Source: Pleurodeles waltl
Lineage: Eukaryota > Chordata > Amphibia > Caudata > Salamandridae
Length of the DNA: 64,000 bases
Direction of reading: 5' to 3'
Assembly: GCF_031143425.1 (NCBI RefSeq)
Contig: NC_090444.1
Location: forward strand, 1,536,536,782 to 1,536,600,781
The notes under the pieces were generated by a model that saw only the letters and a list, made by a program, of their open reading frames with translations, was not told the DNA's origin and searched no databases. The translations under genes were made by a program, and so were the position numbers. Positions 57,650 to 64,000 of the stretch are shown here, one piece after another. The first letter of the stretch is position 1. Each line of letters opens with the position of its first letter.

Positions 57650-57947
57650 CAGAGGTCTTCAAACTGGGGGGCGGGCCCCCCTAGGGGGGCCTCAAGTGAT
57701 CCCAGGGAGGGCGCCAAACTCTGGCCAAAATAAATATTTTACAGATAACATGCCTTTGTTTTAAGCAGAAGCATGTTATTGCAGTTTTAAAAAGGTAACA
57801 ATACTTAACTGCAATGTTTAAATAGGTTTAGACATATTTAAACATTGCCATCTTTCTAAAATAATTGTGAAAAATTCTGAGGGGGGGCCCAATGATTTTT
57901 ATTTTTCATCTGGGGGGGCGCGGCATTAAAACGTTTGAAGACCACTG
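57650..57947. mobile_element. hAT MITE (298 bp) with perfect 8-bp duplication
   Basis: The left end CAGAGGTCTTCAAAC and the right end read inward CAGTGGTCTTCAAAC differ at one base. It is flanked by CTATAGAG on both sides (57642-57649 and 57948-57955). Both arms carry G- or C-runs (GGGGGGC, GGGGGGGCGCGG). It contains no frame and is one of the best-preserved insertions in the window. Confidence 0.93.
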
Positions 57948-57955
57948 CTATAGAG

Positions 57956-58929
57956 TGTAAAAATAACTTTCTTCAGTGTGTGCTCCTATAAAGTAATGTA
58001 AGTGTGCATATAGTGCATGAGAAGTGGTTGACTGCTTGAGAAAAGTGCCAGTGTGTTCCTATGAAATGCCCTATAAAGTGCTTGCCTGATGAAGTAGTTC
58101 AGCACACTACGTAGTACCTTCTCTGGCTTTTCTCACTGACTTTGAATGCTTCACCTTCTACCTCAATCTTCCCTGAGGCCTTCCATGAGATTTCTGCGAC
58201 CTCTGGTGTTTAGTATACCCTAACTGATAACTCTTTATTCAGCATAATTTTGTATAGTGTGTTAGTTAGGAGGAATTCACATCTGCATGCACAATTCATT
58301 CCATCTTTAAGCTTGGGCCACTGTCTATCCTACAGTTTAGATACTTCTATAAATGTACTTAGGACATCAATGTCAATTGACTTGCTGTAAAAAGACTTTC
58401 AAATTCGCCACCTTCAAAAAAGGGAACATTGGTGGTTATAGAGCACGTTTATTTTAATTGCTGGGAAATTTATTTTGAGCCCTAATGGAAAAGGCTGGTG
58501 TAAGGGGTTTAAACTCCCTTCTTGGTTTATTAGTCTATAATATTATTTTGGACGATATTGGAAAAGATAATACTTTTTCAGTTTTAATGAAGTAAATTTT
58601 AGTGGCCTCTGAAAAGATTCACTCTTCAATCCAAAGTCTACAAAGTGTGCTCTGATTGTACAAGGTAATCTGGTGTTTCTTGCTGGGGCCATTGGTACTC
58701 TGTGAGCTTGAATGCTCCTCTTCAAAGTGAAGTAAGATGTGCATTTTGATCACAATACTTAACATCTCCTCTTCTGGTGTGCTCTTTCTTGAATTTCCAC
58801 AAATGGGAGGTTCAAATAGTGTTATCTGTTGTCCAGATCTTCCTGCTTTATTATATTATATTTTCAATCAGCTCTTTTTTGGATTAGATTTTCATATTTG
58901 TCTCTATGACTTCTAAGTCAGACATCCTT
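57956..58929. other. unassigned stretch
   Basis: Nothing recognised. Confidence 0.4.
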
Positions 58930-60669
58930 TGTCCATGGGGTCTAGAGGTTTGTTGGTTGACTGGTGCATGAGCCCTGGCCAAGCAACAGTCATAATCCCT
59001 TGCAGGGTGAACCACAAAAAGTCACTCATTTAACCTGTGCTAACCCTGAGTAGCTTGGCACAAAAAGCAATCAGGATAAACTTAGAAGCAATGTGTTAAG
59101 AATTTATGCAGCACACAAACAGCAATTCAGTAAAAACATGATAGCAAAACAATCTCCAAACAGTGTAACAAGAGTTATGAATTTTTAAAGTTTCAAATAG
59201 CAAGTCCTCAGTTTTAGAAAATGGCCACCTGGACATATTTAGCACCACAACAAAGGGTCCAGGAGTGGATGAAAACATCTTGGGGTCAAGACTCACTCAG
59301 GCTTGGTCCAGATGTGGGTTCAAGATGGTGGGAGCCTGTTATGTCTCTGTTACTCTTCACACAGGGCCAGAAAAACTAGTCCCTGGAGTCACCTCTGGAA
59401 GTCGTGGGTGCAGGTGAAGATGCAGGGCTCCACAGCAGGGCTGGCCTCTGAAGGTTCAAAGGAGGCTCCAGGCAGCACAGCAGTCCTTCCTGGTACAGCA
59501 GAAGTCTGGTGGAATGCACAGCAGGTCACAGCAGCAGGTAGTCCTATGAAAGTCCTTCCGCACGTCCAGTAGTAAACTGAGGAGTAGGTCTGAGAGCCCT
59601 ATTTTTATACCCTGCTGTCCTGCTCCTAGAAGTTGGGAGGTGTCAAGAAGGGTTCTCTGAAGTTCCACAAGTTTCCTGCCTCCCCTGCCCTAGATCCTAG
59701 CTGACGGACTGACAAGAAATGGTTGTTAAACCTATTGTGTTGCAGCAGAGCTCAGCCTATTTACATGTAAATGGGGCTGTGCTTAGCTCCGGCCCCCAAC
59801 AAGTCAGTAAATGGCTTATTCAGGCTCTGCTAATCCCACTATTATGTGACTGCCTGGGGTGAATTCACAAAGTATCAACTGTTAGTTACACTCAGTCATG
59901 TGACCTAAGGCAGGCTACAGGTAAGGAGGGTTAAGGGCAGGTAAATGGGAACTTTTTGGAAGTGGCATTTTTAAACTTGCAATGATAAATCTGACTTTAT
60001 CATTAAAGAGTATTTTTCTTTACAAGTTCATAGATAGCAAACATGAGATATCTACCACCTCTGGTTTAGGAATTACAGCTTATTAAATAGAATAATGAAT
60101 CCCCAATGTTATCCTCTGGGAGATGTAGGTTTAACAGTAGTGACAAAAAAGAATTTGGGGGTGTTTCACTACCAGGACATGTAAAACTAAAAGTGTACAT
60201 GTCCTACCTTTAAATTATACAGCACTCTGCCCTATGGGCTACCTAGGGCCTACCTTCGGGGTGACTTATTTGTAAAAAAAGGAGAGTTTAAGCCCTGGCA
60301 AGGGGTTTTAAATGTCAAGTCGACGTGGCAGTGGGGCACTGTCTTCTGGCTGCAATGGCAGGCCAGGGACATGTTTAAAGGTGCTTCTTAAGTGGGAGGT
60401 AGAATAAGTGCTGCAGGCTCACTGATAGGACTTTACAGGCCCTGGGTATATGGTACAAGGGACGTACATGTAAATTAATTATGCCAACCAGGTATGTGCC
60501 AATCAAACTATGGTTTAGGGCGAGAGCACAAGCATCTTAGCACTGGTTAGTGGTGGTAAAGTGCACAGAGTCATAAGGCCAACAAGCAAAAATCCAGCAA
60601 AAAGTAGGAGGAAGGCAAAAGGTTTAGGGGTAACCCTGTAGAGAGGGCTGTTGTCATAGTGTTCTAACA
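58930..60669 (-). repeat. LTR related to the gag-only element family (minus strand)
   Basis: On the minus strand it starts TGTTAGAACACTATG and passes GGTTACCCCTAAACC, the stem-loop (60534-60565) and a TATAAAAA near 59607, then the words of the conserved end (TTAGCACAGGTTAAATGAG, GGGATTATGACTGTTG), and finishes near 58930. It is more diverged than the three younger LTRs and no clear 5-bp duplication is seen. No internal region is attached. Confidence 0.6.
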
Positions 60670-62090
60670 AAGAATGCATATTTTTGTTGACCTAATCAAA
60701 CATCTCTTTAATAATTATTATTGAGTTTTCCTGGGAAGCTTCTAACTTGAGAATCTCCAGTAAGATGTTAAGGATCAAGCCTTCTGCAGTCCTTTTTGTT
60801 GGCCCTAGAGCCTGGCAATATTTGCTAATGTTTAGCCCAAGTTTATCTCTTTGTAATTCTACTTCAGCATTTTGGTCACCTTCTTGACGGGATACAGTCA
60901 GTGAATCTGATAGAGCAACAGAGCCATTAAACTCCAGAATTTCCTTTATTGTCGATTACCGTGCCTCAGAACACAAAGGGAAAGAAAAAGCCCCTGTCAT
61001 GTACTCAGTTAATCAACTCCCTGAAAATCTGACATACTGGTTCCAGCCACTCGTCCACCTATGTGTCTCTTATTATGCCACTGTGAAATACCATTACTGC
61101 TCTCTAGAGTTGATCAGTGGAGAGATGATCCACCCTCCCACTGATGATTAAGGGATCTATTTTTCCCCAGTCCACTCAACTTGTTTACATTTCATGAATA
61201 CTTATGCCTAACCCCACATCAGACAAACCAACTCACTGTACTTGTGCAAGCAATGCTCTGGTTAAGGCACTGACTGTGTTGGTGCTGGCAAACAACTTGC
61301 AGAGTATCTGATTCCTCCACATGATATCCCCTCTGGTGTGGTGGCAGGTAACATGACGAGGTGGTGAGTCACTAGCTGTCTCTCACAGCATCAGGTGAAA
61401 GTTTTGTCAGGACTTTTGGCTACTAATTTCAAATGACAGTCATCCCAGAGCTTACAACTCTGGTTCCAGGCTTGACGCAGCACAAACTCCCATCATGCAT
61501 GCGTGCTGATGTGGTTCATCAAAGGTTGAACTTACAGGTGGCATCAACCCACCATTCTTCTCTGTCACTGCAAAATCCATGTGCATATGAACTATAACTG
61601 TGGCAGTTTATTAATATAACATTGATGGTGGGATATTGGTAATTATTATTGCCTGTAGAGGTGTTTCTTCCCAAAGAGTTTTCACCCTCTGAGAGTCACT
61701 AAATGAATGAACGCTACTAGCCCCATTGCTATTAATATTAATCTCCAGCATTTATGAGTTCACTCTGCCCTGGTGGTTTTATGGAGTTGTAAATTCATTC
61801 CACCTGTTTTTTTTTTTTTTTTTTTAACGAAAAGCTCCCCAACTAATGCTCACACGTCTTGGTAGCTTATCTATGGTAATTAATAAATAAAGTTACTGAT
61901 CTTGTGGCATCTGACTCTGACAACCTCCACTTAGACTGTTCTTGGAAAAATATGATTTATTCAAATACAATGTGAAAAATGGAATACCTGCTTTCAAAAT
62001 ATAGAAAATAATGTTGTCTTTCCATGGCCCTGAAACAGGTAGATGAAATAAATCATAATTACCAAAGGAAGTGGAAATTGTATAAGGCAC
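60670..62090. other. unassigned stretch with a T19 run
   Basis: T-run at 61807-61825, possibly the tail of a minus-strand retroposed sequence, but no body is recognised next to it. Confidence 0.35.
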
Positions 62091-64000
62091 TGTAAGAAAT
62101 TTGGTTTTGGCTAACTGTGGTGTGAGCTCTGGTCAAGCAGCAACCACAATCCTTGTAAGGGTGCAGCACAAACCATACCTAATTTAACCTGTGCTCAACC
62201 CTTTGGTAACTTTGCACAGAGAAGTCAGGCTTAACTTAGAGGCAATGTGTAAAGTATTTGTACAACACTTCAAACAGTAATAAAGTAAAAAATACCACAA
62301 AAGGGGTTCCCATACCATGTTAGGAAAACAGTACTCTCCTTGATAGATGAAATAAGATGAAATTGACAAAAATCCAATGGGGTAGAACTAGAGATATGCA
62401 ATTTTTAAAAGCTCAGTGGAAATAGCACCAAAAAGCACAAACCACCACCTGTGGATATCTTGTTGCAGTGGACCAGGACAAACTCACAAGTTCAAGCTGA
62501 CCATGATGGAGCATGGGCCAGCTACAGGGAGTCAGTTAGGATTGCTGAACAAAGTACCTTCAATCCTGGTTTGTGGAGCAGTGCGAGGATCCGCATTGGA
62601 GATGTCACTCAGCTGGAGCGATGCATTGGTTCCAGTGAGGCTGCAACGTGAGGACCTCCATCATCTAGAATCCTGTCAATGAGGGTTGGCAATGCAAAGT
62701 CTGGCGTCAATGATATGTTGCGCATTCGAGCAATGCATTCGTTCTGAGGAGCTGCAAGGCTGTGATGTGGAGTCTGTCATTGTCACTGAGGCTGCCATCG
62801 ACAAAGGATGCAATGGTCTCTACCAAGGATGCATTGCGTGGCTGCAATTCTGAAGAGACTATGAAAGTGATGCAGGTTGTTGCAATGGGTCTAATCCATA
62901 CAGCAAGGGCAGTGCATCAGTTCTGCTCGGGTTTGCGCCATGCAGCAGATATGTGTCTGTTCCGCTGGATCCACAGAGGTTAGCAGAGCACCATACGTCC
63001 ACTTCCAAGAGTCCAGGACTGCGGTGGCACCACTTGGCAGTAGGTGGCAACAGCAGGGCAGCAGTCCTTCAGAGAAGCAGCCCAGCAGAGTGACAGACCT
63101 TTCATCAGCACAGCCGTCCTTCTTCCTGGCAGAGTATCCACCAGTCCAGAACTGTACTGAAGAGCTTGTGTCTGAGGTCCAGTATTTATTCCCAGTTGAG
63201 CCTTTGAAGTGGGATAAGCTTCTAGAGGCAGGCCTTTTAAGTGTACGTGTGCCCTGCTTTCCTGGCCCCAGCTCCAGACTAACTACAGAGCGTATACAGC
63301 ACCTTGTATGCAGGCAGGACTCAACCTATTCAAATGTGAGTGGGACTGGACCTAGCTCTTCCTGGCAGTCATAACCCATCCAGGCACACCTACGCTCCCT
63401 ATTGTGTGTAGCTGTCTAAGAGGAATACACAAAGCCCAAGTGTCAATTACACCCAGTCATGTGACTCAGAGACAGGCCACAGGCACCAAATGGCTAAGGC
63501 AAGAAAATGCCAACTTTCTGAAAGTGGCATTTTCAAAATTGTAATTTAAAATCCCACTTCACCTTACGTTAGAATTTTTCATTACAATTCCAAAGACACC
63601 AAATTTGAATTGGTTACCTGTTCATATTTGGAAATCATTGCTGACTAAATGTAACAAGGTAACTCCAGTCTTATCCTATGTGAGCAGTTGGCTTTGCAGT
63701 AGTGGAAAAAGAGTTTAAGAGTTTTTCACCTCTAGCATATGTAAAATGTAAAGGTACATGTCCTACTTTTTCAATACATTAGATCTTCCCCTTTGGACTG
63801 TCCAGGGCCTATCCCAGGGGTGACTTATATGTATTAAAAATAAAGGTTTGGGCCAGGCAAAAGGCTTATTTTGCCGGGTCGAAATGTCAATTTGAAAGCT
63901 GCACATGTCTAAAGTGCTACCCAAGTGAGTGACACAATCAGTGCTGCAGGTCCACTGCTAGGCACTTAATTATAATGAAATGCCTAATTCTAATCAGGAC
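62091..64000 (-). repeat. LTR related to the gag-only element family, continues past the window
   Basis: It starts TGTAAGAAATTTGG (plus strand) and runs CAACCACAATCC, TTTAACCTGTGCTCAACCC and GAGGCAATGTGTAAAGTATT, collinear with 58930-60669 and 15071-17189. GGAATAAATACTGG (minus strand, near 63190) stands where the TATA box is expected. The other end lies beyond 64000, so solo or full-length status cannot be told. Confidence 0.6.

Noticed and set aside
61807..61825. T19 run as the tail of a processed pseudogene
   Set aside because: No coding or SINE body could be recognised on the plus-strand side to the right.

Overview
The window looks like intergenic DNA from a large vertebrate genome, most likely a urodele amphibian (newt or salamander). 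This is an inference from the transposon mix: Harbinger elements with Myb-like partner genes, an L2-type LINE with an (ATTG)n tail, hAT and piggyBac remnants, and long (about 2 kb) LTRs, with no convincing host exon. There is no bacterial gene, operon, rRNA, tRNA or CRISPR array. Start and stop positions of open frames mean little except inside the transposons.

Layout. 1-6793: a piggyBac transposase relic is fused to a truncated 5' LTR, followed by a gag-only LTR retroelement (internal 967-4790, 3' LTR 4791-6793) whose protein carries about eleven 37-residue repeats. 6794-9442: a piggyBac-like non-autonomous element with fold-back repeats, ending at TTAA. 9443-23385: Harbinger-type MITEs, a decayed LINE, and two solo LTRs of the same LTR family (15071-17189 minus, with a perfect 5-bp target duplication; 20371-22554 plus). 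23386-32826: a 9.4-kb Harbinger transposon, the most complete system in the window. It has matching termini, an intact DDE transposase, two different Myb/SANT-like genes (one apparently intact after splicing, one broken), a shared divergent promoter and two blocks of minisatellite. 32827-47200: hAT and Harbinger-type non-autonomous elements, a second decayed LINE and long unassigned stretches. 47209-51451: an L2-type LINE with three tandem 380-bp 5' units, an endonuclease/reverse-transcriptase frame with one frameshift and one stop, and an (ATTG)n tail. 51452-64000: more MITEs, two hAT MITEs with 8-bp duplications, and older minus-strand LTRs related to the LTR family above.

How the parts work together. 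In Harbinger elements a DDE nuclease and a Myb-like DNA-binding protein act jointly. The 9.4-kb element codes for the nuclease plus two such partners, and several MITEs here end in the same GGTCAGAATGACC-type terminus, so they are plausible passengers of this machinery. The LTR element has no pol and must have used enzymes from another element. The hAT and piggyBac pieces are all non-autonomous or dead.
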